Notes under the pieces: model-generated
Seen by the model: the letters and a program-made list of their open reading frames with translations, nothing else
The model's database searches: none
What the model was told of the DNA's origin: nothing
Translations under genes and position numbers: made by a program
From: Candidatus Blautia faecipullorum
GTDB taxonomy: Bacteria; Bacillota; Clostridia; Lachnospirales; Lachnospiraceae
Assembly: GCA_019115125.1 (NCBI GenBank)
Contig: DXEG01000011.1
Span: 1-64,000, forward strand
Direction of reading: 5' to 3'
Length of the DNA stretch: 64,000 bases
Shown: piece after piece, positions 1 through 8,511 of the stretch
Layout of the letters: every line of letters begins with the position of its first letter
Numbering within the stretch: position 1 is the first letter of the stretch

Positions 1-38
<38 letters not shown>

Positions 39-199
39 AGTGTTTGTTCCGTTCAAGATAACCACTGGTTACCTATCCCTTTTACTGTTGTTGGTTTATT
101 AACCGTTCGAATCCAAAAATAAAAATTTTAGAATTTTCGAGAATCGTATGTGTCTCACTGTTCAGTTATCAAGGTTTTTGTCTCTCAGACAACTCGTTT

Positions 200-228
200 A
201 TATTATCATATTCGTTTTTGTCTGTCAA
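200..228 (-). promoter_or_regulatory. rRNA operon promoter
   Basis: On the minus strand TTGACA (223-228) and TAATAT (200-205) are separated by exactly 17 bases. The leader from here to 39 contains CTTGATAACTGAACAG, typical of Firmicute rrn leaders, and no open reading frame of note. No second tandem promoter is obvious. Confidence 0.88.
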
Positions 229-267
229 GAACTTTTTTTCATTTTTTTGAAGTTTTTTACTTCAAAC

Positions 268-356
268 GGAGAAGGAGGGATTTGAACCCTCGCGCCGCTA
301 TTAACGACCTACTCCCTTTCCAGGGGAGCCCCTTCGGCCAGCTTGGGTACTTCTCC
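268..356 (-). tRNA. tRNA-Ser (anticodon GGA)
   Basis: The reverse complement gives a class II tRNA of 89 nt with 7-bp acceptor stem GGAGAAG/CTTCTCC, anticodon loop CTGGAAA (anticodon GGA), a long variable arm and the GGTTCAAATCC T-arm. No CCA is encoded. It lies upstream of the rRNA promoter on the same strand and has its own promoter at 400-429. Confidence 0.96.
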
Positions 357-399
357 AAATTGCCCTAATCGTGCGTTCTGTAACTCAGAAGCGCTGTTT

Positions 400-429
400 A
401 TTATAACGCATTAGCTTTTCATTTGTCAA
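400..429 (-). promoter_or_regulatory. Promoter of tRNA-Ser(GGA)
   Basis: Minus-strand TTGACA (424-429) and TATAAT (400-405) with an 18-base spacer. The predicted transcription start is some 35-40 bases ahead of the mature tRNA. Confidence 0.82.
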
Positions 430-487
430 GTCATTTTTTTATTTTTTTAAATTAAATGGTATCAGTATTTCTGACTGACAAACGAGC

Positions 488-572
488 GGAGAGAGTGGGA
501 TTCGAACCCACGCGCCCTTGCGGACAAACGGTTTTCAAGACCGCCTCGTTATGACCACTTCGATATCTCTCC
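488..572 (-). tRNA. tRNA-Ser (anticodon TGA)
   Basis: The reverse complement is a class II tRNA with acceptor stem GGAGAGA/TCTCTCC, anticodon loop CTTGAAA (anticodon TGA), variable arm CCGCAAGG and T-arm GGGTTCGAATCCC. No CCA is encoded. Together with tRNA-Ser(GGA) it forms a pair of serine tRNAs next to the rRNA operon, each with a separate promoter. Confidence 0.96.
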
Positions 573-620
573 GTATACTATTTTCCGCGCTTTTCAGTTT
601 CCTCTGTCAGCGCAGAAACC

Positions 621-649
621 ATTCTATCATCAAAATCCATCAGTGTCAA
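621..649 (-). promoter_or_regulatory. Promoter of tRNA-Ser(TGA)
   Basis: Minus-strand TTGACA (644-649), 17-base spacer, TAGAAT (621-626). Just upstream, 654-676 is an AT-rich hairpin (9-bp stem, 5-base loop) that may mark the 3' end of the ispD transcript, but it lacks a clear U tract. Confidence 0.8.
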
Positions 650-785
650 TACAGATTTTACATTTTTTGTAAAATCCTCCCGCGTGCCGGCAGACTGCGG
701 GTTATCCCCTGTTTCAGCCAAAAAGCGCAACGTATTTCAGCCCTGCCGGAGGACTGTCCCGCGCTTATCAATATAGCATCCTATA

Positions 786-1499
786 TCATTCCTTCCCCGC
801 CCGATAAATATTCAAAAAAATCTCAGCCACACCCAAATCCTCCGGAGTAGTGATCTTCAAATTCATATAGGATCCCTCCACCAGCCGTATTTTGGTACCC
901 GACTCCTGCTCTACCACCATCGCGTCGTCTGTGATCAGAGACATGTCCTTCTCCCGGATGCTTTCATGGGCGCTTCTTATTAAGGAATAGGAAAAAATCT
1001 GCGGAGTCTGGATCGTCCACACACTTTTCCGGTCAGGTGTTTCAGCAACAAATCCCGTCTTATCCGACAGCTTCACCGTATCCTTGGAAGGCATTCCGAT
1101 CACACAGGCTCCTGTAGCCCGGACGCCGTCCATACCTCTTTCCAGGATTTCTTCTGTGATAAACGGTCTGGCTCCGTCGTGAATCAGTACATAGTCACAG
1201 TCCCTGCATGCCAGCAGTCCGGCATAAACAGAATCGTACCGTTCCCTTCCCCCGGGGATCACAGCGGATACCTTGGAAAAACCATATTTTTCCACGATCT
1301 CTTTTTTACAATAGGAAACGGCATCCTCCCCTGTCACCAGGATCATTTCATCCACTAGAGGGCTGTCCTGAAAACAGCGAAGAGAATAATAAAGCACCGG
1401 CTTTCCGCCGATCTCCAGAAACTGCTTCTGTATTTTACTGTTCATTCTTTTTCCCTGGCCGGCAGCCAGCACCACTGCGGTATTTTTACCTTTTTTCAT
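786..1499 (-). CDS. ispD: 2-C-methyl-D-erythritol 4-phosphate cytidylyltransferase
   Basis: Third enzyme of the MEP isoprenoid pathway, joining CTP and MEP to give CDP-ME. The product is about 237 aa, normal for IspD. The N-terminal nucleotide-binding loop VLAAGQGKRMNSKIQKQF and the HDGARPF and TTPEDL motifs are all present. Two ATGs lie 6 bases apart (1505 and 1499). The second is chosen because the GAGGA site then has a 6-base spacer; with the first there is none. It is the last gene of the tsaE-tsaB-rimI-rnz-tsaD-ispD run. Confidence 0.95.
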   Translation of the reverse strand: MKKGKNTAVVLAAGQGKRMNSKIQKQFLEIGGKPVLYYSLRCFQDSPLVDEMILVTGEDAVSYCKKEIVEKYGFSKVSAVIPGGRERYDSVYAGLLACRDCDYVLIHDGARPFITEEILERGMDGVRATGACVIGMPSKDTVKLSDKTGFVAETPDRKSVWTIQTPQIFSYSLIRSAHESIREKDMSLITDDAMVVEQESGTKIRLVEGSYMNLKITTPEDLGVAEIFLNIYRAGKE

Positions 1500-1535
1500 A
1501 GACATTCCTCACTGCAAGATTACATGCAATTTGTA

Positions 1536-2555
1536 TCAGCGTTCTCCCAGCCTGAGATTCGGAACAGCATTCAGATCCCATCCGTGTCTGGTGCCTTTTT
1601 TATATTCATAATAGGCGGCTACTCCGATCATAGCCGCGTTGTCTGTACAAAAAATGGGGGACGGGCTGTAGAAGCGGTATCCTCTTTCCCCGCAGGCCTT
1701 CTCCATAGCTGCCCGGAGGGTTCCATTAGAGGCTACTCCACCTGCGATAGCGATTTTATCCATATGATAATCCTCCGCCGCCGTCATGGTATGCTCTACC
1801 AGAACGTCTACCACCGCCTTCTGGAAGGAAGCGGCCAGATCTGCCCTGTTTACCTCTTCCCCTTTCATCTGCGCCTGGTTGAGATAATTCAGGACCGCCG
1901 ACTTCACGCCGCTGAAACTGAAATCGTAGGGACAGTCTCCCACCTTTGCCCGGGGGAAGACGATTGCTTCCGGATTCCCTTCCTTTGAAAGCCGGTCGAT
2001 CTTCGGCCCTCCCGGATAGCCAAGGCCGATGGCCCGGGCCACCTTGTCAAAGGCTTCTCCCGCGGCGTCGTCCCTTGTCCTTCCAAGGATCTCAAACACA
2101 CCGTAATCCTTCACGATCACAAGGTGCGTATGTCCCCCGGAAACAATCAGACACAAAAACGGCGGTTCCAGGTCGGGATGCTCGATATAATTTGCTGAAA
2201 CATGTCCTTCTATATGATGGACTCCCACCAAGGGGAGCTTTTTCGCATAGGCAATGGCCTTTGCCTCGGCAACTCCCACAAGAAGAGCCCCTACCAGCCC
2301 CGGCCCATAGGTGACGCCGATGGCGTCCAGCTGATCCAGAGACACGCCCGCCTCGGCAAGAGCCGCCCCGATCACCTGATTGATCTTTTCGATATGCTTG
2401 CGGGAAGCGATTTCCGGCACTACCCCGCCGTACAGCTTATGCAGTTCAATCTGAGAAGAAATCACATTGGACAGGATCGTTCTCCCGTTTTTTACCACGG
2501 AAGCCGCTGTCTCGTCACAGGAGCTCTCGATTGCCAGAATCAATGTATCTTCCAC
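1536..2555 (-). CDS. tsaD: tRNA N6-threonylcarbamoyladenosine (t6A) transferase TsaD
   Basis: Catalytic subunit that moves threonylcarbamoyl from TC-AMP to A37 of ANN-decoding tRNAs, together with TsaB and TsaE. 339 aa, full length. Visible motifs are [12 protein letters not shown] at the N-terminus, the metal-binding HIEGH near residue 115 and SGGHTHL. The start codon is GTG, preceded by GAGGAGG that lies inside the end of the upstream rnz gene, so the two are probably translationally coupled. The TsaB and TsaE partners are encoded in the same operon; TsaC is not in the window. Confidence 0.96.
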   Translation of the reverse strand: MEDTLILAIESSCDETAASVVKNGRTILSNVISSQIELHKLYGGVVPEIASRKHIEKINQVIGAALAEAGVSLDQLDAIGVTYGPGLVGALLVGVAEAKAIAYAKKLPLVGVHHIEGHVSANYIEHPDLEPPFLCLIVSGGHTHLVIVKDYGVFEILGRTRDDAAGEAFDKVARAIGLGYPGGPKIDRLSKEGNPEAIVFPRAKVGDCPYDFSFSGVKSAVLNYLNQAQMKGEEVNRADLAASFQKAVVDVLVEHTMTAAEDYHMDKIAIAGGVASNGTLRAAMEKACGERGYRFYSPSPIFCTDNAAMIGVAAYYEYKKGTRHGWDLNAVPNLRLGER

Positions 2556-2557
2556 TT

Positions 2558-3469
2558 TTAATCCTCCTCGAAATTCAGTTCCACGCTTTTTCCGTCTTTT
2601 CCCGGATAAGCTCCGGAGAAAATCGCTCTCACGGAGTCCATATAATCGTCAGGCCGGATCAGCGAGGGACTGTAATGTGTCAGCCACATTTCTCCCACCC
2701 CGGCGTCCCGGGCAAGCTGAGCCGCCTCACGGAAGGTCATATGCTTATATCCTTTCGCCTTATCCGCCTTATCTTCCTCTCCGTACATTCCTTCACAGAT
2801 AAACAGATCCGCTTCCCTGGCATTGGTGAGAATGGATTCTGTAGGCCGGGTATCTGTGGTATATGTGAGCTTGATCCCCTTTCTGTCCGGTCCCAGAACC
2901 ATATCCGGCGTAAATACCTTTCCTTCCGCTTCAATGGTCTGTCCCTTCTGGAGGGGATTCCAGTATTTCAGAGGAATTTCCTGTTCCCGGGCCCTTTCCG
3001 GCGAAAATTTGCCCTTCCGCAGGATTTCCAGCGTATATCCGTAGCAAAGAACATTATGGTTCACCTTAAAAGCGGTAATCCGGTATCCGTTCAGCTCAAA
3101 GATTTCCTCCGGCTTCGTAATTTCTATAAATCTGATCTCAAAAGGAAGCTCCGGCGCAATAACGCGGAGAGCGTTTACGACCCGCTCCAGTCCTTTCGGT
3201 CCGATCAGGGTCAGAGGCTCTGTCCGGTCCGCGTTGCCCATGGTAAGAAGCAGCCCCGGCAGTCCGCTGATATGATCCCCATGATAATGGGTAAAACAAA
3301 TAACATCAATAGGCTTGAAGCTCCAGCCTTTTTCCTTGATGGCTACCTGGGTGCCTTCCCCGCAGTCGATCAAAAGACTGCTTCCATTATAACGGGTCAT
3401 CAGAGCCGTCAGCCATCTTCTGGGAAGCGGCATCATGCCGCCGGTTCCCAGCAAACATACGTCTAACAT
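2558..3469 (-). CDS. rnz: Ribonuclease Z
   Basis: Metallo-beta-lactamase-fold endonuclease that matures tRNA 3' ends, particularly transcripts without encoded CCA; both serine tRNAs in this window lack CCA. 303 aa, typical of the short bacterial form. The zinc motif HYHGDH sits near residue 63, followed by SGLPGLL, and further histidines are seen in NHNVL and KHMTF. It stands between rimI (63-base gap) and tsaD (stop and start 2 bases apart), within a tRNA-centred operon. Confidence 0.93.
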   Translation of the reverse strand: MLDVCLLGTGGMMPLPRRWLTALMTRYNGSSLLIDCGEGTQVAIKEKGWSFKPIDVICFTHYHGDHISGLPGLLLTMGNADRTEPLTLIGPKGLERVVNALRVIAPELPFEIRFIEITKPEEIFELNGYRITAFKVNHNVLCYGYTLEILRKGKFSPERAREQEIPLKYWNPLQKGQTIEAEGKVFTPDMVLGPDRKGIKLTYTTDTRPTESILTNAREADLFICEGMYGEEDKADKAKGYKHMTFREAAQLARDAGVGEMWLTHYSPSLIRPDDYMDSVRAIFSGAYPGKDGKSVELNFEED

Positions 3470-3532
3470 AAATTATCCTCTTATTATCTAATATCAATAC
3501 TATATTCTGATCTTACGCTTACCACAGGCCTT

Positions 3533-3964
3533 TTACTTCTTTGTCATAAGAACGGCGGCCTCTGCGGGATCCGTATAATAATTCTTCCGGACGCCGTCCT
3601 CCTGAAATCCAAGACGCCGGTACAATCTTCTGGCAGTCATATTGCTCTCCCTCACCTCCAGATGAACCGTGCGGATCCCCTGCATGGCAGCCATGCGCAG
3701 CATACTGTCCACCATAAAGCAGCCGATTCCTTCTTTTTGACGATCCCGGCGTACAGCCACGTTCAGAATATCGCCCTCGTCAAGCACCGTCATCATACTG
3801 CAGTAGCCAAGGATCCTGTCCTTTTCCTCCACCACAAAAAACATGGTGTCTTCCCTGGTAAGAAAGGTAAAAAAGCCCTCTCTGGTCCAGGGGACGGCAA
3901 AGAGATCCTCTTCCAGCTCCATCACCTGATCCAGGTCGTCCACCAGCATTTCACGAAATGTCAT
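3533..3964 (-). CDS. rimI: Ribosomal-protein-S18-alanine N-acetyltransferase
   Basis: GNAT-fold acetyltransferase of 143 aa. The acetyl-CoA loop is RRDRQKEGIG and the C-terminal RRLYRRLGFQEDGVRKNYY is typical of RimI. The start overlaps the tsaB stop (ATGA), so the two are translationally coupled. RimI commonly sits between tsaB and tsaD in Firmicutes. The family acetylates the N-terminus of ribosomal protein S18; whether this one has wider targets cannot be seen. Confidence 0.92.
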   Translation of the reverse strand: MTFREMLVDDLDQVMELEEDLFAVPWTREGFFTFLTREDTMFFVVEEKDRILGYCSMMTVLDEGDILNVAVRRDRQKEGIGCFMVDSMLRMAAMQGIRTVHLEVRESNMTARRLYRRLGFQEDGVRKNYYTDPAEAAVLMTKK

Positions 3965-4689
3965 TTCTTTTCTCCTGTCTGATCCTCCCGGCGCTCCCGC
4001 TCCGCACGCTCTCTCTCCGCCTGGGAAACCCTGAGATAGTCCGGCGCGTGTTCCGCGGCGGTCTGGATTTTTCCATCCCGGTAATATACCTGTCCGAGAG
4101 CCGCCACTGCCGCGGCCCGCTGCTTGTTTACATGGGCGGGGGCAAAGGAACAGGAAACCTTCAGGGTTTCCTCGATCACACTGCGGAACACAGGTACCCC
4201 GTCTCCCAGAAAGATCACTTTTTCCCCGTATCTATTCAGCTTCTCCAGAAGCTCTCCGATGGGAACCGCCATCTGATCTTCAACGGTTTCCAGCCTGTGA
4301 TCAGCAAAACGGTAAATCCCCGTATACACCTGACTCCTTCTTGCGTCCATGATGGGACATATCAGCCCGGAAGCGTCATAAAGATTATAGGCCAGGGCCT
4401 CCACTGTGGGAACCCCGATCAGCGGCTTTTTCAGGGCAAGTCCCAGGCCTTTGGCCGTAGCCGATCCGATACGGAGCCCTGTAAAGGATCCCGGCCCGGC
4501 CGCCACCGCCACCGCGTCTATGGTATCCAGATCAAGCTCTGTCATTTTCGCCACCTGGTCCAGCATGGGGAGCAGGGTCTGTGAATGTGTTTTCTTATAA
4601 TTTACGGTATATTCCGCAACCAGATTGTCATCCTCCACTACTGCCACGGAAGCCACGATCCCGGAACTGTCCAAACCTAAAATCTTCAT
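3961..4689 (-). CDS. tsaB: t6A biosynthesis protein TsaB
   Basis: Inactive ASKHA-fold paralogue of TsaD that scaffolds the TsaD-TsaE complex. 242 aa. The N-terminal ILGLDSSGIVASVAVVED and GPGSFTGLRIG motifs are diagnostic. The stop overlaps the rimI start, and its own start overlaps the tsaE stop by 4 bases. The C-terminal tail (about residues 222-242) is very rich in Arg and Glu. Confidence 0.95.
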   Translation of the reverse strand: MKILGLDSSGIVASVAVVEDDNLVAEYTVNYKKTHSQTLLPMLDQVAKMTELDLDTIDAVAVAAGPGSFTGLRIGSATAKGLGLALKKPLIGVPTVEALAYNLYDASGLICPIMDARRSQVYTGIYRFADHRLETVEDQMAVPIGELLEKLNRYGEKVIFLGDGVPVFRSVIEETLKVSCSFAPAHVNKQRAAAVAALGQVYYRDGKIQTAAEHAPDYLRVSQAERERAERERREDQTGEKK

Positions 4690-5159
4690 ATTGCCGCCCC
4701 TTCCTTCTTTCCATCCGCTGTCACAGGTTCTTCCTCTGTTCCCTTCACTGTGATCCGGCGGTAATCAAAGCCCTGGCTCAGATCCTTCTCTATGACGACA
4801 GAAATCCTTTTCTCCGGAAGAATCTCTTCGATCAGCTCCGCCCACTCGATAAGGCAGATCCCCTCTCCGAAGAAATAATCATCATAGCCGATCTCTTCCA
4901 TTTCCTCAATATCTCCGATACGGTATACGTCAAAATGATAAAAGGGCAGTCTGCCCTCCTCATATACCTGTACGATGGTAAACGTAGGGCTGTTCACCGC
5001 CCCGGCAATCCCCAGCCCGGCCGCTACCCCCTGGGTAAATACCGTCTTGCCTGTGCCCAGGTCTCCGGTCAGCGTATAGATCTGTCCCGGCAGGGCGGCT
5101 CTTCCGATCTTTTCTCCCAGTGCAAAGGTTTCCTCAGGGCTTCTTGTCTCTATAATCAT
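4686..5159 (-). CDS. tsaE: t6A biosynthesis ATPase TsaE
   Basis: P-loop ATPase of the t6A complex, needed for multiple turnovers by TsaD. The Walker A motif GDLGTGKT is clear, followed by the TsaE-type NSPTFTIVQVYEEG segment. An upstream in-frame ATG at 5225 would add 22 residues, but AAAGGTGG lies just ahead of the ATG at 5159 and the family normally begins with this segment, so 5159 is used (157 aa). First gene of the operon; it diverges from the cyclophilin gene. Confidence 0.94.
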   Translation of the reverse strand: MIIETRSPEETFALGEKIGRAALPGQIYTLTGDLGTGKTVFTQGVAAGLGIAGAVNSPTFTIVQVYEEGRLPFYHFDVYRIGDIEEMEEIGYDDYFFGEGICLIEWAELIEEILPEKRISVVIEKDLSQGFDYRRITVKGTEEEPVTADGKKEGAAI

Positions 5160-5175
5160 CTTTCCACCTTTTTTC

Positions 5176-5204
5176 TTGCAGAATTGTTCTTTGCATATTA
5201 TAAT
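5176..5204 (+). promoter_or_regulatory. Promoter of the cyclophilin gene
   Basis: Plus-strand TTGCAG (5176-5181), 17-base spacer and TATAAT (5199-5204). It lies in the short divergent region between tsaE and the cyclophilin gene, with the Shine-Dalgarno AAAGGAG further down. Confidence 0.75.
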
Positions 5205-5251
5205 AGAGCGAACAGAGAAAAACAATACTTTTTATAAAGGAGAATCAAACT

Positions 5252-5770
5252 ATGGCAAATCCTGTTGTTACCATTACCATGGAAAACGGCGATGTGATGA
5301 AAGCGGAGCTGTATCCCGAAATCGCGCCCAATACAGTGAATAATTTTATCAGCCTGGTCAAAAAAGGCTTCTATGACGGTCTTATTTTTCACCGTGTGAT
5401 CAACGGTTTCATGATCCAGGGCGGCTGTCCCGACGGCACCGGAATGGGAGGCCCCGGCTACAGCATCAAGGGAGAATTCGCCCAAAACGGCGTTGCCAAT
5501 GATCTGGCCCACACTCCCGGCGTTCTTTCTATGGCAAGAGCCATGCATCCCAACTCCGGCGGAAGCCAGTTTTTCATCATGCATAAAGCCGCTCCCCATC
5601 TGGACGGAAGCTACGCGGCTTTTGGAAAGATCACAGAGGGCATGGACGTTGTAAACCGTATCGCGGAGGAGGATACAGACTACAGCGACCGCCCGCTGGA
5701 CGATCAGGTTATGAAAACCGTGACGGTGGATACCTTCGGCGTGGATTATCCGGAACCGGAGAAGTGCTGA
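5252..5770 (+). CDS. Peptidyl-prolyl cis-trans isomerase, cyclophilin type
   Basis: Cytoplasmic cyclophilin (no signal peptide), 172 aa, catalysing proline isomerisation during folding. Key elements are FHRVINGFMIQGG near residue 50, PGVLSMARAMHPNSGGSQFFI, and HLDGSYAAFGKITEGMDVV. The start has AAAGGAG 7 bases upstream. Single gene with its own promoter; GC-rich inverted repeats follow the stop up to about 5860, next to the group II intron end. Confidence 0.95.
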   Translation: MANPVVTITMENGDVMKAELYPEIAPNTVNNFISLVKKGFYDGLIFHRVINGFMIQGGCPDGTGMGGPGYSIKGEFAQNGVANDLAHTPGVLSMARAMHPNSGGSQFFIMHKAAPHLDGSYAAFGKITEGMDVVNRIAEEDTDYSDRPLDDQVMKTVTVDTFGVDYPEPEKC

Positions 5771-5892
5771 GCCACGGAAACGCCTGAAAATCTACAGACA
5801 ATCAGCCTTCCTGCTAAGGAGGCATTTCAGAACTGCAGGCGGCAGCCTGCTCTGATTTGCTGCAGCATCGAGTAGGGGAGATAAATTCTCCC

Positions 5893-5933
5893 CTCTCACA
5901 CCACCGTACATGCCGTTCGGCATACGGCGGTTC
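5893..5933 (-). ncRNA. Group II intron domain V (catalytic hairpin)
   Basis: On the minus strand a 34-40 nt hairpin with inner stem GTATGCCG/CGGCATGTAC begins right at the maturase stop codon, as in compact class C introns. Domain VI is the adjacent GGGGAGA...TCTCCCC hairpin; its bulged adenosine would be the branch point. Confidence 0.8.
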
Positions 5934-7314
5934 AACATAACTTCAAGGCATGGCGCTCACTATAGTACTCAAGACAGCTTATAAGTCCTGCTTTTGCTAA
6001 TACATCTTTAGAGATTGCTCTGACAACGCAAGTCTTAGTCGCTATCCAGTAATAGCGGTCTCCACAATACGCTGTCACCCTCGCAAGGTCTTTTGCGACT
6101 CCCAGCTTTTGCAATCCCCACTGCCGCTTTCCTGGGACTTTCCACTGTTTCCAGATGATAACTCTGAGTCTTGTTCTTAAATGTGCGTCTATCTCTGTCA
6201 TTGCTGTTTTCATAGAACCAAGGGCATAATAGTTAATCCACCCTCTTGTCACTTGATTGATTTTCTCAATCTTGCTCGTGACTGTACCCGGTATTTTCCT
6301 ATTGGTCAGTTCTTTCAGTCTGTCCTTGAGTTTCTTCACGGAGTCCTGATGAGGTCTGCATTTCCATTCTTTTGTCTTGCTGTCCTTGTAGAATCCGAAA
6401 CCAAGATATTTCAGCTTCATCGGCCTTGTGATATGAGTCTTGGTCATGTTGACTTTTAACCCCAGTTTTCTCTGTATCCATTCCGATACAGTCCGCATAA
6501 CTCTTTTTGCGCTCGCTTCGCTTTTGACTGCTATTACACAATCATCTGCATATCTTGTAAACCGGAGTCCTCTTATCTCCAATTCCTTATCCAGCTCGTT
6601 CAGCATGATATTGGATAACAATGGTGACAGATTTCCTCCCTGCGGGGTCCCGATTTTTGTTTCCTCATATCCCTGCGGCGTCATCACTCCTGCCTTCAGA
6701 TACTTGCGGATTAGGGATTCCGTATCACCATCGTTGATAATGTTATGTACCAGGCTCATCAGCTTGTCCTGTGGTACATTATCGAAGAATTTCTCTAAGT
6801 CGATATCCACTATCCATTCGTAGCCTTCGTTTAAATATACAAGCAGTTGTCTGATTGCCATTTCACAGCTTCGGTTCGGTCTAAAACCATAACTCCGCTC
6901 TGAAAACAGAGGCTCACACATGGGGCTTATCACCTGCACGATACCTTGCTGAATTACCCTGTCCATTACAGTCGGAATACCCAGCCTTCTTACTCCGCCG
7001 CTCGGTTTTGGTATTTCTACCCTCCTGACCGGCTGTGGCTTGTAATCCCTATGCCTGATTTGCTCCCTGATACTCTCCCAGTTCTCTTTGATATACTCTC
7101 CGAGCTCTTCAACTGTTACCTCATCTACTCCTCCCGCTCCTTTGTTGTCACAGACTCTTTTGTATGCGGCATTCATGTTGTCTCTGGACAGTATCCTCTC
7201 CAACAGTTCTGACATTGCCTTGTGTGCTTTCTCCTTTCCGTTTCCATGGATTCGCCCTAAGTTGTGCAGTACCTGCTCATTTACGTTTTGCCTTCCTGCT
7301 GTCAGGTATTCCAT
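5932..7314 (-). CDS. ltrA: Group II intron reverse transcriptase/maturase
   Basis: 460-aa intron-encoded protein. The N-terminal SELLERILSRDNM and GAGGVDEVTVEEL segments, the RT blocks VRRVEIPKPSGGVRRLGIP, YGFRPNRS, GTPQGG and catalytic RYADD, and the GIIM maturase segment RGWINYYALG are all present. The sequence resembles class C proteins from memory. There is no obvious HNH endonuclease domain, consistent with class C. The reading frame is intact and ends at the first base of domain V, so the element may still be mobile. Confidence 0.95.
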   Translation of the reverse strand: MEYLTAGRQNVNEQVLHNLGRIHGNGKEKAHKAMSELLERILSRDNMNAAYKRVCDNKGAGGVDEVTVEELGEYIKENWESIREQIRHRDYKPQPVRRVEIPKPSGGVRRLGIPTVMDRVIQQGIVQVISPMCEPLFSERSYGFRPNRSCEMAIRQLLVYLNEGYEWIVDIDLEKFFDNVPQDKLMSLVHNIINDGDTESLIRKYLKAGVMTPQGYEETKIGTPQGGNLSPLLSNIMLNELDKELEIRGLRFTRYADDCVIAVKSEASAKRVMRTVSEWIQRKLGLKVNMTKTHITRPMKLKYLGFGFYKDSKTKEWKCRPHQDSVKKLKDRLKELTNRKIPGTVTSKIEKINQVTRGWINYYALGSMKTAMTEIDAHLRTRLRVIIWKQWKVPGKRQWGLQKLGVAKDLARVTAYCGDRYYWIATKTCVVRAISKDVLAKAGLISCLEYYSERHALKLC

Positions 7315-7716
7315 GGAGCATACATTTGATTACACGGTTACATTGTTCAGCCCTTCAGCAACGCCCATTTCAGGGCTTTGTCTACTACGGCTTCTGCTGA
7401 CTTCTCACAGTTCGTTGTTACTACGGCGACTCTTCCGCCTGTGAGACCTCACGGGATAAGCCTGTCAGTCTTTCCTCGTCTACCTGCCTGATTTACGCCT
7501 ATGGGTTACGGTTACCTTTTAGGACTTCGCTGTCTCCGGTCAGCTTATCCGCCATAATCGCCTTATATCAGGTTTCTGTTCGTCAGGCTACGATTTCGCT
7601 ATCCCTTCTTCTCACCTACACCTCACGATGCAAACCTTGGGAGTCGCTCTGGGGTTCGTCGGCAACTACGCCCCTCGTGGACTTGCACCACAGACTGACG
7701 GCATGCCCGTCATACC

Positions 7717-7742
7717 GGAAAAAAGAAGGAGCCGCGGCTCCC
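7717..7742 (-). terminator. Intrinsic terminator of the YigZ-family gene and intron target site
   Basis: Minus strand GGAGCCGCGGCTCC (7728-7741), a self-complementary stem, followed by TTCTTTTTTCC. The group II intron starts 1-2 bases downstream, so this hairpin is both the terminator and the presumed recognition element for insertion. Confidence 0.88.
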
Positions 7743-7772
7743 TCTTACAGTTCTTTTTGCAGCCCAATCTCT

Positions 7773-8432
7773 TCAGGACCGGAAGGTATAAACCTCCCCG
7801 TCCAGCACGGCAAAATACGAATCTCCTGTTTTTTCCATCCGCGCCCTTCCGTTGGTGCCTTCTGTGATCGCCTTCTGCACCGGCTCCGCCTCATCGGCGG
7901 GAACCATCAGCTCCAGGACTACCTTGTCCGTGTACTCGCTGTTCAGTATGGGAATTTTTCTCTCTCCGGCGATATACTGGATCTTTCCGATCCCTCCGTA
8001 ATCTATAGTGACTTTTAGGGAAATCCCATGCTTCTTTTCAATAACGCGGCTTGCTTTCAGCCCCTCCTGGACCGCCTGGGAATAGGCTCTCACCAGTCCC
8101 CCGGTCCCCAGAAGCACGCCGCCGAAATATCTGGTCACCACCACCGCGACATTATACAGATCCTCTCCCAGGATCACATCCAGCATAGGCCTCCCGGCGG
8201 TGCCGGAGGGTTCCCCGTCGTCGCTGCACCTGGTATATTCCCGGTTCAGTCCCACAGAATATACAAAACAGTTATGTCTTGCGTCCCAGTATTTTTTTCG
8301 CATTTCCTCTATAAACGCGAGAGCCTCGTCCTCAGATTCCACCGGGCGCACCGTCGCGATAAATCTGGATTTTTTTTCTGTAATTTCTCCCTCGCCGCCT
8401 TCTAGTACGGCTCTGTATGCTTCCAGCATCAT
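7773..8432 (-). CDS. YigZ/IMPACT family protein
   Basis: 219-aa protein of the UPF0029/IMPACT family, with an N-terminal IMPACT domain (EITEKKSRFIATVRPVES, RHNCFVYSVG, DDGEPSGTAGRPML, VVVTRYFGGVLLGTGGL) and a C-terminal DUF1949-like ferredoxin-fold domain. The IMPACT family is linked to translation control, but the exact bacterial role is unsettled. A longer frame starts at 8636; the ATG at 8432 is preferred because GGGAGAG precedes it and family members begin here. It follows the second C39-like peptidase gene with a 79-base gap. Confidence 0.88.
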   Translation of the reverse strand: MMLEAYRAVLEGGEGEITEKKSRFIATVRPVESEDEALAFIEEMRKKYWDARHNCFVYSVGLNREYTRCSDDGEPSGTAGRPMLDVILGEDLYNVAVVVTRYFGGVLLGTGGLVRAYSQAVQEGLKASRVIEKKHGISLKVTIDYGGIGKIQYIAGERKIPILNSEYTDKVVLELMVPADEAEPVQKAITEGTNGRARMEKTGDSYFAVLDGEVYTFRS

Positions 8433-8511
8433 CTTTCTCTCCCTGTTTCTTATTTTATTCCCGGGAGCCTGCGGTACGGCAGACTGCATCCGTCCTTCCT
8501 GCTTTTCTATT

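Larger units (their letters stand above)
5867..7715 (-). mobile_element. Group II intron, bacterial class C type
   Basis: A self-splicing retroelement of about 1.85 kb encoding its maturase. Domain V is visible at 5893-5933 (GAACCGCC...GGTGGTGTGA, hairpin with GCCGAACGGC). Domain VI follows at 5873-5894, and the predicted 3' end is ...CTACTCGAT at 5867. The 5' end is placed at 7715 (GTATG), less certain because GUGYG is the usual consensus. The 5' junction lies directly after the terminator of the YigZ-family gene (GGAGCCGCGGCTCC plus T tract). Class C introns are known to insert behind such hairpins. The region 7315-7715 holds the structured RNA domains I-III and no gene. Confidence 0.85.

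Noticed and set aside
150..368. 72-codon plus-strand open frame near the left edge
   Set aside because: It crosses the rRNA promoter and the tRNA-Ser gene in antisense and has no coding signal.
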